Counted from the stretch's first letter, positions 17,962 to 29,215 are shown. The stretch is 64,000 bases of DNA from Ottowia beijingensis (GCF_013423955.1 NZ_JACCKX010000001.1:3658001-3722000), one strand, 5' to 3'. The notes: generated by a model from the letters alone, not told the origin. Made by a program: numbers and translations.

Positions 17962-19991
17962 TCAGGCCATGCCCTGATGGCGCAGCAGCGCGTCCATCGT
18001 GGGCTCGCGGCCGCGGAAGGCCTTGAACGATTCCATGGCCGGGCGGCTGCCGCCGGCTTCCAGAATCTCGCGGCGGTATTTTCGCCCCGTTTCCACGCTG
18101 GGCAAGCCATCGGGTGTGACGCTTTCCTCGAAAGCGGCGTAGGCGTCGGCGCTCAGCACCTCGGCCCACTTGTAGCTGTAGTAGCCCGCCGCGTAGCCGC
18201 CGGCGAAGATGTGGCTGAAGGTCTGCGCGGTGCGCGCAAAGGGCGCCGGTTGGATCACGGCGACCTCGGCGCGCACTTCATCGAGCAGCGGCTGGAAGTC
18301 ATCCGCCGGGTCGTGCTCGGTGTGCAGCAGCATGTCGAACAGGGCGAACTCGATCTGCCGCACGGTCTGCATGCCGGCCTGGAAGTTCCTGGCGGCCAGC
18401 ATCTTGTCGAACAGGGCGCGGGGCAGCGGCTCGCCCGTATCCACGTGCGCCGTCATGTGCTTGAGCACGTCCCATTCCCAGCAGAAGTTCTCCATGAACT
18501 GGCTGGGCAGTTCCACCGCGTCCCACTCCACACCGCTGATGCCCGAGACATCGCGTTCGTTCACCTGCGTCAGCATGTGGTGCAGGCCGTGGCCGAATTC
18601 GTGGAACAGGGTGATCACGTCGTCGTGCGTCAGCAGGGGCGGCTTGCCATCCACGCCCTCGGCGAAGTTGCACACCAGTTGCGCCACGGGCGTCTGCAAC
18701 TGCGCGTTGTCGGGCCGCAGCCAGCGGGCGCGCACGTCGTCCATCCAGGCGCCGCCGCGCTTGCCGGCGCGCGCGCCGGGGTCGAGGTAGAACTGGCCGA
18801 GCAGTTTTCCGTCGCGCTCGATGCGGTAGAACTCGACCGAGGGATGCCACACGGGCGCGCTGTCGCGGCGGATGACGACCTCGAACAGCGTCTCGACGAT
18901 CTTGAACAGGCCTGCCAGCACCTTGGGCGCCTGGAAGTACTGCTTCAGCTCCTGCTCGCTGAAGGCGTAGCGCGCTTCCTTGAGCTTCTCGCCGATGTAG
19001 GCCCAGTCCCAGGGCTGCGGGTCGGCCAGTTGCAGTTCCTTGGCGGCGAAGTCGCGCAGATCCTGCACGTCGCGCTCGGCGTAGGGCCTGGCCTTGGCGG
19101 CCAGCTGGCGCAGGAAGTCGATGACTTCGGTGGGCGAGTCGGCCATCTTGGGCACCACCGACACCTCGCCGAAGTTGGCGTAGCCCAGCAGCTGCGCCTC
19201 TTCGCGGCGCAGCGCCAGAATCTCGCGGATCAGCGGCGCGTTGTCGTACTTCACGCCGTCGCCCTCGGCCTGGTCGGAGGCGCGCGTGACGTAGGCACGG
19301 TACAGGCGCTGGCGCAACGCGCGGTCGTGCGCGAACTGCATCACGGGCAGGTAGCTGGGCAGCTTGAGGGTGAGCTTGTAGCCCTTCATGCCATCGGTTT
19401 CAGCCGCAGCGCGGGCGGCAGCCTTCACGTCGGGCGGCACGCCGTCCACCTCGTCCTCGGTGGCGTAGTACGCATAGGCGTCGGTGGCGTCGAGTGCGTT
19501 CTCGCTGAACTTCTGGCCCAGCTCGGCCTGGCGCTCCTGGATGGCGGCGTAGCGCGCCTTGGCCTCGCCCTGCAATTCGGCGCCGCCCAGCACGAAGCCG
19601 CGCAGCGCGTTCTTGTGCGCCTGGCGCTGCTCTGGCGTCAGCGCGTCGGGGTTCATGGCCTTGTACTTGGCGTACAGGCGCTCGTCGCTGCCCAGACGGG
19701 TCCAGAACTCGGTGATGGCGGGCAGGGCGGCGTTGTAGGCGGCGCGCAGCTCGGGCGTGTCCATCACGGCGTTGAGGTGGCTGACGGCGCCCCAGGCGCG
19801 GCCCAGGCGTTCGGTCGCCACGTCCAGCGTGCGCGCCAGCGTGGCCCAGTCGGCGGGCAGCTCGGGCGCCACGGCGGCCTCCAGGCCGGCTTCGGCACCG
19901 CCCAGCAAGTCGTCGATGGCCGGGGCCACGTGCTCGGGGCGAATCTGGTCGAACAGGGAAGGTCGGAGAAGTCGAGGAGGGGATTGGCCAT
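17962..19991 (-). CDS. prlC: Oligopeptidase A, M3 family zinc metallopeptidase (one frameshift)
   Basis: Cytoplasmic peptidase that clears short peptides and cleaved signal peptides. The zinc site HEFGHGLHHML is about two thirds in, with the third ligand Glu further on in SGVEWDAVELPSQFMENF. The true N-terminus is MANPLLDFSDLP at 19991. The frame shifts near 19950-19955 (CCC where CCCC is needed to read LFDQIRPEHVAPAIDDLL); adding one base gives 676 residues, the family's usual length. Followed at 39 bp by the DUF4124 gene. Confidence 0.9.
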
Positions 19992-20035
19992 GGCGCGTCA
20001 GTTGGGGACGGAGGTGAGAATGTCAAGCATAAAGG

Positions 20036-20088
20036 TATAAAAATGATAGCTGCTTGCGCTTGTGGGACGTGCGCTGAAGCCCAATTTC
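20036..20088 (+). repeat. Dispersed intergenic repeat, copy 6
   Basis: AAATGATAGCTGCTTGCGCT, TGTGGGACGTGCGCTGAAGC and CCAATTTCGC; a near-consensus plus copy upstream of prlC. Confidence 0.8.
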
Positions 20089-20116
20089 GCCTGTCAATCT
20101 TCGGTCGCTGAAACAG

Positions 20117-20222
20117 CCGGACGCAGAGGACGCAAAGGATTCGCAGAGGACGCAAAAGTAAAACCTGATCTTTTTGAATTCTTCTGCGTCCTCTGCGAAA
20201 TCTCTGCGTCCTCTGCGTCCGG
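20117..20222. repeat. Long inverted repeat of GCAGAGGACGC units, copy 2
   Basis: CCGGACGCAGAGGACGCAAAG and TTCGCAGAGGACGCAAAAG on the left face CTTCTGCGTCCTCTGCGAAA and TCTCTGCGTCCTCTGCGTCC on the right, ending in GG. The ends are perfectly complementary. Same architecture as 3873-3973, with a different AT-rich centre. Confidence 0.85.
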
Positions 20223-20262
20223 TATCTGGTTTCGGTACGCGGCAGCCCACGCGCCGGCCGCC

Positions 20263-20417
20263 TCAGCGCCGCGCCCGCACATCCACCCCGACGAACACCG
20301 AGCGCCCGGCCGCCGGCTCGAAGAAGCGGCCGTTGCCCTCGTTGACGATGACCGAACCCGCGTAACGGCGGTTGCCGAGGTTGTCGATGCGCACGAACGC
20401 AACGCCTAGCGGTCTTG
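20263..20417 (-). pseudogene. C-terminal remnant of a TonB-dependent receptor
   Basis: The minus-strand frame ending at 20263 reads VRIDNLGNRRYAGSVIVNEG, then FFEPAAGRSVFVGVDVR before the stop. This is the last beta-strand region of siderophore/TonB-dependent receptors (DNL-D-R-YxGSV-VN-NGR-FEPAPGR). Nothing recognisable of the other several hundred residues is upstream, where an unrelated frame and folD follow. The left boundary is the stop codon; the right boundary is approximate. It appears to be a deletion relic next to repeat elements. Confidence 0.7.
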
Positions 20418-20493
20418 TCTGCAGCGTTGGGGAACGTTCGGTTTAGGCTTGTACCGGACACTGGCGACGACCCCTCGCGGAGTAAGAGGGGGA

Positions 20494-20508
20494 AGACGCG
20501 AAGCGTCT
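20494..20508 (-). terminator. Small hairpin beyond folD
   Basis: AGACGC-GAA-GCGTCT is a perfect 6-bp stem 16-30 bp past the folD stop. On the minus strand it is followed by a pyrimidine-rich run (TCCCCCTCTT) rather than a pure T tract, so it is a weak terminator candidate. Confidence 0.4.
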
Positions 20509-20523
20509 CAGGGGTGTTTCGCT

Positions 20524-21378
20524 TCAAGCGCTGGCGCGCTCGGCCGCCTCGATGGTGTTGACCAGCAGCATGGCGCGTGTCATGGGGCCGACACCGCCGG
20601 GCACCGGGGTGATCCAGCTGGCCACATCCTTCACGCCGGCAAAGTCCACGTCGCCGCACAGCTTGCCGGCGTCGTCGCGGTTCATGCCGACGTCAATGAC
20701 CACCGCACCGGGCTTGACCATGTCGGCCGTCAGCACGTTGCGCTTGCCCACGGCGGCGACCACGATGTCGGCCTGCCGTGTCTGCGCCGCCAGGTCGGGC
20801 GTGCCGCTGTGGCACACGGTGACGGTGGCGTTGGCTTGCAGCAGCATCAGCGCCATGGGCTTGCCGACGATGTTGCTGCGGCCGATGACCACGGCGTGCT
20901 TGCCCTTCAGGTCGGTCATGCCGATGGATTCGAGCATCTTCATGCAACCGTAGGGCGTGCAGGGGCGAAAGCCGGGCTGGCCCACCATCAGCGCGCCGGC
21001 GCTGGCCACGTGAAAGCCGTCCACGTCCTTCTCGGGCGCGATGGCTTCGATGACGCCGTGGCTGTTCATGTGCCGGGGCAGCGGCAGCTGCACCAGGATG
21101 CCGTGCACCGCCGGGTCGGCGTTGAGCTGGGCGATGCGCGCCAGCAGGTCGGCCTCGGTCATGTCGGTCGGGTAGCGCTCCAGCGTGGCGCCCAGGCCCG
21201 TCTGCTCGCTGTCGGCCACCTTGTTGCGCGTGTAGACCTGGCTGGCCGGGTCTTCGCCGACCAGGATCACGGTGAGGTGCGGCTGCACGCCGCGAGCCTT
21301 GAGCGCCTGCACGCGGTGCGCCACGTCGGCGCGGACTTGGGCGGCCAGGGCGTTGCCGTCGATCAGCTGGGCAGTCAT
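20524..21378 (-). CDS. folD: Bifunctional methylenetetrahydrofolate dehydrogenase/cyclohydrolase FolD
   Basis: Interconverts 5,10-methylene-THF, 5,10-methenyl-THF and 10-formyl-THF in one-carbon metabolism. At 284 residues it has the expected length. The catalytic Tyr/Lys region is in [23 protein letters not shown] follows, and the NADP-binding loop is [11 protein letters not shown]. The frame is intact. Downstream of the response regulator gene on the same strand, separated by a dispersed repeat. Confidence 0.95.
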   Translation of the reverse strand: MTAQLIDGNALAAQVRADVAHRVQALKARGVQPHLTVILVGEDPASQVYTRNKVADSEQTGLGATLERYPTDMTEADLLARIAQLNADPAVHGILVQLPLPRHMNSHGVIEAIAPEKDVDGFHVASAGALMVGQPGFRPCTPYGCMKMLESIGMTDLKGKHAVVIGRSNIVGKPMALMLLQANATVTVCHSGTPDLAAQTRQADIVVAAVGKRNVLTADMVKPGAVVIDVGMNRDDAGKLCGDVDFAGVKDVASWITPVPGGVGPMTRAMLLVNTIEAAERASA

Positions 21379-21390
21379 GATTCGGATTTA

Positions 21391-21449
21391 CAAGAAAAAT
21401 GGCTGCAACGCCCGTCCATCAAGCGCGAGCAGCTATTGAAATAGAAGCA
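21391..21449 (-). repeat. Dispersed intergenic repeat, copy 7
   Basis: CAAGAAAAATGGCTGCAACG, CCCGTCCATCAAGCGCGAGC and AGCTATTGAAATAGAAGCAA. The last segment is identical in wording to the copy coded within mnmC (51630-51691). Confidence 0.8.
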
Positions 21450-21457
21450 AAGCGGGC

Positions 21458-22084
21458 TCAGGCCTTCGGGGCGTTCTGCCCCAGGGCGATCTTCAGCAGG
21501 TCGGCCACCGTATTGGCGCCCAGCTTTTCCATGATGTTGGCGCGGTGCGCCTCCACCGTCTTGATGCTGATGCCCAGGTCGTCGGCGATCTGCTTGTTCA
21601 GGCGGCCGGCGACGATGCGCTCGAGCACCTGCGCCTCGCGCCCGGTGAGCTTGGCCAGCAGCGCGTCGCGGCTGGCGGCCTGCTGGTGCTCGGTGAACAG
21701 GGCGCGGGCCTGCTCCAGCATGCGCTCGACCAGCGGCACCAGCTGTTCTTCCTTGAACGGCTTCTGGATGAAATCCATCGCGCCTTTCTTCATGGTGTCG
21801 ACGGCCAGCGGCACGTCGCCGTGGCCGGTGATGAAGGCGATGGGCAGGGGCGACTTGCGCTCGAGCAGGCGGTCCTGCAGTTCCAGGCCGCTCATGCCGT
21901 CCATGCGGATGTCGACGATCAGGCAGGCGACTTCGCGCGGGTCGTAGCGGGCCAGGAAGACCTCGGCCGACTCGAAGCAGCGCACGCGGAAATCCTGCCC
22001 TTCGAGCAACCATTGAACCGAATCGCGAACGGCTTCGTCGTCGTCCACCACATACACCGTTCCTCGCTTCGGAATCAGACTCAT
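21458..22084 (-). CDS. FixJ/NarL-type two-component response regulator
   Basis: Regulator of 208 residues. The receiver domain has the acidic pair in VYVVDDDEAVRDS, the phospho-acceptor Asp in CLIVDIRMDGMSGLEL (about residue 56), and the conserved Thr/Lys in FITGHGD and FIQKPF. A LuxR-type HTH output domain is at about 140-205 (LTGREAQVLERIVAGRLNKQ). The start codon overlaps the kinase stop as ATGA, so the pair is translationally coupled. The PDH operon lies on the far side of the kinase and divergent, making aceE a plausible target. Confidence 0.9.
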   Translation of the reverse strand: MSLIPKRGTVYVVDDDEAVRDSVQWLLEGQDFRVRCFESAEVFLARYDPREVACLIVDIRMDGMSGLELQDRLLERKSPLPIAFITGHGDVPLAVDTMKKGAMDFIQKPFKEEQLVPLVERMLEQARALFTEHQQAASRDALLAKLTGREAQVLERIVAGRLNKQIADDLGISIKTVEAHRANIMEKLGANTVADLLKIALGQNAPKA

Positions 22085-24602
22085 GCCACTACCTTGGTGT
22101 TGTTGTCGGACGGGCTGGCGTCCTGCACCGGGCCGACCGGAATCCAAAAACTGAAGCGGCAGCCCACGACCTGGCCGGCATTGTAGAGGTTCTCGGCATG
22201 GATCCGGCCCTGGTGCGACTCGACGATGGAGCGGCACAGATTGAGGCCGATGCCCATGCCGTCGTTCTTGGTCGAGAAGAAGGCTTCGTACAGCCGGGCC
22301 AGCGCTTCTTCGGTCAGGCCGCGGCCGGTATCGGTGACGCTGAACTGCACCGCCGGCTGCTCGTCGACCTCGCGCTGGGTCACGCGCAGATCGACCAGGC
22401 GGTTGCCGGTGGCGCGCTGCGCCACGTCGATGGATTCGGCACCGTTCTTGATCAGGTTGATCAGCACCTGCTCGATCAGGATCGGGTCGACGTGCAGCGC
22501 CGGCAGGCGCGGCGCCACGTAATGGCTCAGGCGCACCTGGCGGCGGCGCAGTTCGATCTCGGCCAGCTCCACCACCTGCTCGACCATCGGCATCACCTCC
22601 GACCACTGGCGGCGCGGCTCGCTGCGCTTGACGAAGCTGCGGATGTGCTGCACCACCTGGCCGGCGCGCTGCGCCTGGCGTGCGGTCTTGTCCAGCGCGC
22701 CCAGCAGGTCGTCCTCGCTGATGCTGCCGCCCCGGATGCGCGAGATCATGCCGGTGCAGTAGTTGCTGATGGCCGTCAGCGGCTGGTTCAGCTCGTGCGC
22801 CACGCTGGAGGCCATCTCGCCCATGGTGATCAGGCGGCTGGCGGTCTGCGCGCGCTCGGCCTGCGCGGCGGCCTGTTCCTCGGCCTGGCGGCGCGCAGTG
22901 ATGTCGGTGGCGATCACCATCTGCGCCAGGCGGCTGTCGACCCAGTTCAGGTAGCGCGAGCGCACTTCCAGCCATTTGCCCAAGCGTTCGATGTAGATCT
23001 CGGCATGCTCGGCCAGCGAGCCGGTGGCGATGCTGTCGAGCGGCAGGCCGGCGAAGGAATCGACGGCATCCAGGCTTTCGTCGGACAGCTGTGTCTCGGG
23101 CGTGCCGGCGCGCACCACCAGCTGCAGGTGCCCGTCGGTGGTGCCGCCGAACCACTGGCGGTACAGCTTGTTGGCGAACAGCAGCTCCTGGCTGCCCAGG
23201 GTGCTACAGAAACAGAAGCATCCAGCGCTTCCAGCACGGTGGTGAAGCGCTCGTAAGAGGCCGAAAGCTGGCGTCGCACGCGGTTGGGCTCGGTGATGTC
23301 GGTCATCGACGCCATCCAGCCGGTCTGCTTGCCGGTGGCGTCGATCAGCGGCGACACGTAGAAGCGCGCATCGAACAGCGTGCCGTCCCTGCGCTTGACG
23401 CGCATCTGAAAGCCCGCCGGGTCGGAGCTGCCGATCAGCTCGTCGCTGAGCCGCGCGGCCAGCGCCTCGCGGTCTTCGTCGGGCCAGTAGGAGAACGGCT
23501 CGGTCTGGCCGATCAGCTCGTCCTCGGTCCAGCCGGTCATCTGGCAGAAGGCCGGGTTGACGTAAATGATGCGGCCCTGCATGTCGAGCGCACGCATGCC
23601 GGTCAGCATGGAGTTTTCCATCGCGCGGCGGAAGGTGGTTTCGGCCATCAGCGCCTGCTGGGCCTGCTGCCGGCGCTGCGACTGGCGCCAGTTGGCGATC
23701 AGCATCCAGGTCGTCATGGCCGCCAGCACCGCCACCAGCCAGAACAGCGTGCCGCCCACCACGCCCTGCGACGTGCGCCAGGCCTGCGCCCGCAGCACCA
23801 GGCCGTTGCCCACCGGCGAGACGGGAATGTCGAATTCGTTGACCTTGCCGCTCCAGGGCAGTCGGTCCGACAGGCCAGGGCGTTCCGGGATGCTCTGGCC
23901 GGCCAGCAGCTGGTCCTTGCCGTCGAACAGCGCCACGGCGTACTTGGCCAGCACCTCGGCGGGCACGCCGTAGCGCAGCAGGCCGTCGACCGAGAACTCG
24001 GCCAGCAACTCGCCGGCGAAGTGCGCGCGCGGCGTGATCGGCACGTGCATGTACAGCACAGGTTCCACGCCTTTTTCGGACAGCGGCTGCGTGTACACCG
24101 GCTGGCGCAGGTCGCGCGCCAGGTCGAAGCCTTCCAGCACCTCGCCCCGCTTCAGCTGCCCGTCGGCCACCCAGGCGCGCTGGCGCGGCACGCTGGGCGA
24201 GGTCTGCGTCGCCATCAAGCGGCGCTGGTCGTCGATCCAGCTCAGCGCCATCAGCTCGGGGTACTGCAACACCAGCGATTCGGCGCGGATGTCGAACTGC
24301 ATGGGCGACATGTCGCGGTCCGAGATGTCGCGCGCCAGGCGCATGAACTGCTCCTGGCGCTCCAGCAGGCGCAGGCGCAGGCGCTGCTGGCTGTATTCCA
24401 CGTCGCGCTTCACGGCCTCCTGCTCGCGGTGCACTTCCTCCAGCCGCAGATACCAGAACGCCGTGGCGATGGCGGCCAGAAACAGCAGCACGGCCGCCAG
24501 CGGGGCCAGGTGGATGAGGCGGTCCTGCCCACGAACGAGCCGTTGCCACCAGGGCAGCGGGGGCCCGGTATCGAGCAGGGTGGACGCGAGATCGGACGCC
24601 AT
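22081..24602 (-). CDS. Membrane PAS-domain sensor histidine kinase (one frameshift)
   Basis: Partner kinase of the adjacent regulator. TM segments are at about 31-52 and 284-303, with a roughly 230-residue periplasmic sensor between them. One PAS domain follows at about 325-440 (YVNPAFCQMTGWTEDELIG) and a second more divergent one at about 450-560. The HisKA H-box is SVAHELNQPLTAISNY and the HATPase parts are NLIKNGAESI and GMGIGLNLCRSIV. The frame breaks near 23199-23201 (CCC for CCCC within SVAPLGSQELL); adding one base gives 840 residues. The periplasmic ligand is unknown. Divergent from aceE. Confidence 0.85.
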
Positions 24603-24664
24603 GGCGGCAGTGTAGTGGCAGGGTGCCGCGGCCTTCTCAACGAACGAGCGATCTCTGGGTGCGA

Positions 24665-24691
24665 TTGAATTTCATATTGTGAATATATAAA
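24665..24691 (+). promoter_or_regulatory. AT-rich promoter region of the PDH operon
   Basis: TTGAAT (24665-24670) and TATAAA (24686-24691) lie 15 bp apart. The inverted repeat TTCA-TATTG-TGAA (24671-24683) sits between them. This is the most AT-rich stretch between the divergent kinase gene and aceE. The short spacer suggests dependence on an activator or repressor. Confidence 0.4.
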
Positions 24692-24780
24692 TCTCTATTT
24701 GAAAAAACGTGGCTTTGTGGGATGATTCCGCTTGGTTCACAATGACTTTCATCACCCCATAAACAAGAGGAGACAAGCAG

Positions 24781-27497
24781 ATGTCCGAAGAATCGCGGGC
24801 GCAGGCCGCTGCCGCCGCCGAAATCGACGCCCAGGAAACCCGTGAATGGCTGGATGCGCTGTCTGCCGTCATCGAGCGCGAGGGCCCGGAGCGCGCCCAT
24901 GCGCTGCTGGAGGAACTGCTTGAACATGCGCGCCAGAACAGCATCGACTTGCCGTTCTCGGCCACCACCGGCTACGTCAACACCATCGAGCCCGAGCAGG
25001 AAGCCCGCAGCCCCGGCAACATCGCCATCGAAAAGCGCCTGCGCGCCTACATGCGCTGGAACGCGATGGCCATGGTGGTGCGCGCCAACCGCCTGAACCC
25101 CGAAGACGGGGGCGATCTGGGCGGCCACATCGGCTCCTTCGCCTCGCTGGCCAGCATGTGGGGCGCCGGCTTCAACCACTTCTGGCACGCCGAGAGCGAA
25201 GGCCACGGCGGCGACTGCATCTACTTCCAGGGCCACAGCGCGCCCGGCATCTACGCCCGCGCCTACCTGGAAGGGCGCATCACCGAGGATCAACTGGAGC
25301 ACTTCCGCCAGGAGGTCGGGGGCAAGGGCCTGTCCAGCTACCCGCACCCCAAGCTGATGCCGGGCTTCTGGCAGTTCCCCACCGTCAGCATGGGCCTGGG
25401 GCCGCTGATGGCCATCTACCAGGCGCGCTTTCTGAAGTATCTGCACGCCCGCGGCATTGCCGACACCGCCAACCGCAAGGTCTGGGTGTTCCTGGGCGAC
25501 GGCGAGATGGACGAGCCCGAGAGCATGGGCGCCATCAGCCTGGCGGCGCGCGAAAACTCGACAACCTGATCTTCGTCATCAACTGCAACCTGCAGCGCCT
25601 GGACGGTCCGGTGCGCGGCAACGGCAAGATCATCCAGGAGCTGGAGGGCGACTTCCGCGGCAGCGGCTGGCACGTCGTCAAGCTGATCTGGGGCAAGGGC
25701 TGGGACGAACTGCTGCGCCGCGACAAGTCCGGCAAGCTCAAGCAGGTGATGATGGAGACGCTCGACGGCGACTACCAGGCCATGAAGGCCAACGACGGTG
25801 CCTGGGTGCGCAAGCATTTCTTCGGCAAGTACCCCGAAACCGCCGCGCTGGTCGAGCACATGACCGACGACGAGATCTGGGAGCTGCGCCGCGGCGGCCA
25901 CGACCCCGAGAAGGTGTACGCCGCCTTCCACAACGCCCACCACCACAAGGGCCAGCCCACGGTGCTGCTGGTCAAGACCATCAAGGGCTACGGCATGGGC
26001 CAGGCCGGCGAGGGCAAGAACACCGTGCACCAGACCAAGAAGCTGGCCGACGAGGACATCCGCTACATCCGCGACCGCTTCAACATCCCGATTCCCGACA
26101 GCGAGCTGGAGCAACTGCCCTATTACAAGCCGGCCGACGACACGCCGGAGATGAAGTACCTGCATGAACGCCGCCAGGCGCTGGGCGGCTACCTGCCCAC
26201 GCGCCGCGCCAGGGCCGACGAGAGCTTCACCATCCCCTCGCTCGACACCTTCAAGGCCGTGCTGGAGCCCACCGCCGAAGGGCGCGAGATCAGCACCACC
26301 CAGGCCTTCGTGCGCTTTCTCACGCAGCTGCTGCGCGACAAGGCCTTCGGCCCGCGCGTGGTGCCCATCCTGGTGGACGAGGCCCGCACCTTCGGCATGG
26401 AGGGGCTGTTCCGCCAGATCGGCATCTACAACCCCAAGGGCCAGCTCTACACCCCGGTCGACCGCGACCAGGTGATGTACTACAAGGAAGCGAAAGACGG
26501 CCAGATCCTGCAGGAGGGCATCAACGAGGCCGGCGGCATGGCCAGCTGGATCGCCGCCGCCACCAGCTACAGCACCAGCAACCGCATCATGATGCCGTTC
26601 TACGTGTACTACAGCATGTTCGGCTTCCAGCGCGTGGGCGACCTGGCCTGGGCCGCGGGCGACATGCAGGCGCGCGGCTTCCTGCTGGGCGGGACCTCGG
26701 GGCGCACCACGCTGAACGGCGAGGGCCTGCAGCACGAGGACGGCCACAGCCACATCCTGGCCGGCACCATCCCCAACTGCATCACCTACGACCCGACCTT
26801 CGGGCACGAGGTCGGCATCATCCTGCACCATGGCCTGAAGCGCATGGTGGAAAAGCAGGAGAACGTCTTCTACTACCTGACCCTGCTGAACGAGAACTAC
26901 GCCATGCCCGGCCTCACGCCCGGCACCGAGGAGCAGATCATCAAGGGCATGTACCTGTGCAAGCCCGGCAGCGACTCAGCCGACAAGGGCGGCGCGCCGC
27001 GCGTGCAACTGCTCGGCTCGGGCTCCATCCTGCGCGAATCCATCGCCGCGCAGGAGCTGCTGCTGAAGGACTGGGGCGTGGCCGCCGACGTCTGGAGCTG
27101 CCCCAGCTTCAACCAGCTGGCGCGCGACGGCCAGGATGTCGCGCGCTGGAACTTGCTGCACCCCACCGAGCAACAGCGCGTGCCCTTCGTCACGCAGCAG
27201 CTCGAGCCGCACGCCGGCCCGGTGGTGGCGTCCACCGACTACATGAAGAACTACGTCGACCAGATTCGCGCCTTCATCCCCGCCGGGCGCAGCTACACCG
27301 TGCTGGGCACCGACGGCTTTGGCCGCAGCGACTTCCGCTACCGCCTGCGCGAGCACTTCGAGATCAACCGCCACTACATCACCGTGGCGGCGCTGCGTGC
27401 GCTGGCCGACGAGGGCAAGGTGCCGATGGACCGCGTGAGCGCCGCCATCAAGCAGTACGGCATCCAGGCCGACAAGATCAACCCGCTGTACGCCTAA
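24781..27497 (+). CDS. aceE: Pyruvate dehydrogenase E1 component, homodimeric type (one frameshift)
   Basis: Thiamine-diphosphate enzyme that decarboxylates pyruvate and acetylates the lipoyl group of AceF. Clear family regions are [15 protein letters not shown] near residue 115, the ThDP-binding [13 protein letters not shown] near 240, and [18 protein letters not shown] near 645. The start has GAGGAGAC upstream. The frame is lost at about 25553-25557: AAAA stands where AAAAA would read [16 protein letters not shown]. Repair gives 905 residues, the usual length. First gene of aceE-aceF-lpdA. Confidence 0.95.
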
Positions 27498-27510
27498 AGG
27501 GAGACCCGTC

Positions 27511-29202
27511 ATGGCATTGGTGGAAGTCAAGGTCCCCGACATCGGCGACTTCAAGGACGTGGCCGTGATCGAGCTGCTGGTCAAGCCCGGCGACACGGTG
27601 AAGGTGGAGCAGTCGCTCATCACCGTCGAGAGCGACAAGGCCTCGATGGAAATCCTCCAGCGCCGCCGGCGTGGTGAAGGAGGTCAAGGTCAAGCTCGGC
27701 GACACGGTCAACGAGGGCAGCGTTGTGGTGTTGCTGGAAGGCGAGGGCGCTGGTGCCGCCGCGCCCGCCGCGGCCAACGCAGAGGCGCCCGTCGGCGGTA
27801 GCGAAGTGGTGCCGGGTGCCAGCCAGGCATCGGCGGCTGCGCGTGCTGCCGACACGGCAGGTGCCGGCACGCCTGCACCCGGCGGTCTGGTCGAAGTGCG
27901 CGTGCCTGACATCGGCGACTTCAAGGACGTCGCCGTGATCGAGGTGTTCGTCCAACCCGGCGACACCATCAAGGTCGAGCAGAGCTGATCACGGTCGAAT
28001 CCGACAAGGCTTCGATGGAGATCCCGTCCAGCGCCGCCGGCGTGCTCAAGGAACTGAAAGTCAAGCTGGGTGACAAGATCAACCAGGGCGACCTGCTGGC
28101 CATCGTCGAAGGCGCGGGCGCCGCACCGGCCCCGACACCTGCACCTGCACCTGCAGCCGCGCCATCAGGTTCAGAGTCAAAACAGGCTCCAGCGCCCGCC
28201 CCACAAGCGCAAGCAGCTATCAAATCAGAAGTGATTGCCGCTGCGCCGCATGATCCCACCAAGCCACCACTGGGCCTGCCGCACGCCAGCCCCAGCGTGC
28301 GCAAGTTCGCGCGTGAGCTGGGCGTGCCGCTGGCCGAGGTGAAGGGCAGCGGCGCCAAGGGCCGCATCACGCAGGAAGACGTGCAGGCCTTCACCAAGGC
28401 CGTGATGGCCGGCACCCAGCGCACGCAGGCGCAGGGCGCTGCGGCACCGGCTGGCGGCGATGGCGCGGCGCTGGGCCTGATCCCCTGGCCCAAGGTCGAC
28501 TTCGCCAAGTTCGGCCCTATCGAGCCGAAGCCGCTTTCGCGCATCAAGAAGATCAGCGGCGCCAACCTGCACCGCAACTGGGTGATGATCCCGCACGTCA
28601 CCAACAACGACGATGCCGACATCACCGAACTGGAAGCGCTGCGCGTGCAGCTCAACCAGGAGAACGCCAAGGCCGGCATCAAGGTGACGATGCTCGCCTT
28701 CCTCATCAAGGCCTGCGTGGCGGCGCTGAAGAAGTTCCCCGAGTTCAACGCCAGCATCGACGGCGACAGCCTGGTCTACAAACAGTACTGGAACATCGGC
28801 TTCGCCGCCGACACGCCGAACGGCCTGGTGGTGCCTGTCATCAAGAACGCCGACCAGAAAGGCGTGATGCAGATCAGCCAGGAACTGGGCGAGTTGAGCA
28901 AGAAGGCGCGCGACGGCAAGGCCAGCCCCGCCGACATGAGCGGCGCCACCTTCACCATCAGCAGCCTGGGCGGCATTGGCGGCACCTACTTCACGCCGAT
29001 CATCAACGCGCCCGAGGTGGCGATTCTGGGTGTGTGCCGCAGCGAGATGAAGCCGCGCTGGAACGGCAAGGACTTCGAGCCGCGCCTGATGTTGCCGCTG
29101 TCCTTGAGCTACGACCACCGCGTCATCGACGGCGCGGCTGCGGCGCGCTTCAACGCTTATCTGGGCCAGGTGCTGGCGGACTTCCGCCGCGTGCTGCTGT
29201 GA
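27511..29202 (+). CDS. aceF: Dihydrolipoyllysine acetyltransferase, PDH E2, two lipoyl domains (two frameshifts)
   Basis: Core of the pyruvate dehydrogenase complex. Lipoyl domain 1 is at residues 1-75 (lipoylated Lys in ESDKASME), an Ala/Pro linker follows, and lipoyl domain 2 begins [18 protein letters not shown] second linker contains a dispersed repeat. The E3-binding domain is [16 protein letters not shown], and the catalytic domain ends with DHRVIDG. Breaks: near 27655 (SMEI then IPSSAAG lost, two bases missing) and near 27985 (EQSLITV read EQS stop, one base missing). Repaired length is about 564 residues. Confidence 0.92.
28175..28230 (-). repeat. Dispersed repeat copy 8, read as the AceF interdomain linker
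   Basis: AGTCAAAACAGGCTCCAGCG, CCCGCCCCACAAGCGCAAGC and AGCTATCAAATCAGAAG is a full near-consensus repeat. In the aceF frame it reads [18 protein letters not shown], joining the natural Ala/Pro linker without a stop. Confidence 0.85.
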
Positions 29203-29215
29203 AGGGAACCACGAC

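Larger units (their letters stand above)
19992..20523. other. Spacer with repeats and a gene remnant, 532 bp
   Basis: Contains dispersed repeat copy 6, the second long GCAGAGGACGC inverted repeat, a TonB-receptor C-terminal remnant and a small hairpin just beyond folD. No intact gene seen. Confidence 0.6.

Noticed and set aside
17953..20040. 695-codon open frame on the plus strand
   Set aside because: Antisense to oligopeptidase A, which has the zinc motif HEFGH on the other strand.
25545..25570. Programmed frameshifting in aceE (A-run)
   Set aside because: Similar A-run breaks occur in lpdA and hsdR and other homopolymer breaks in many unrelated genes; no stimulatory structure is evident, so error is more likely.
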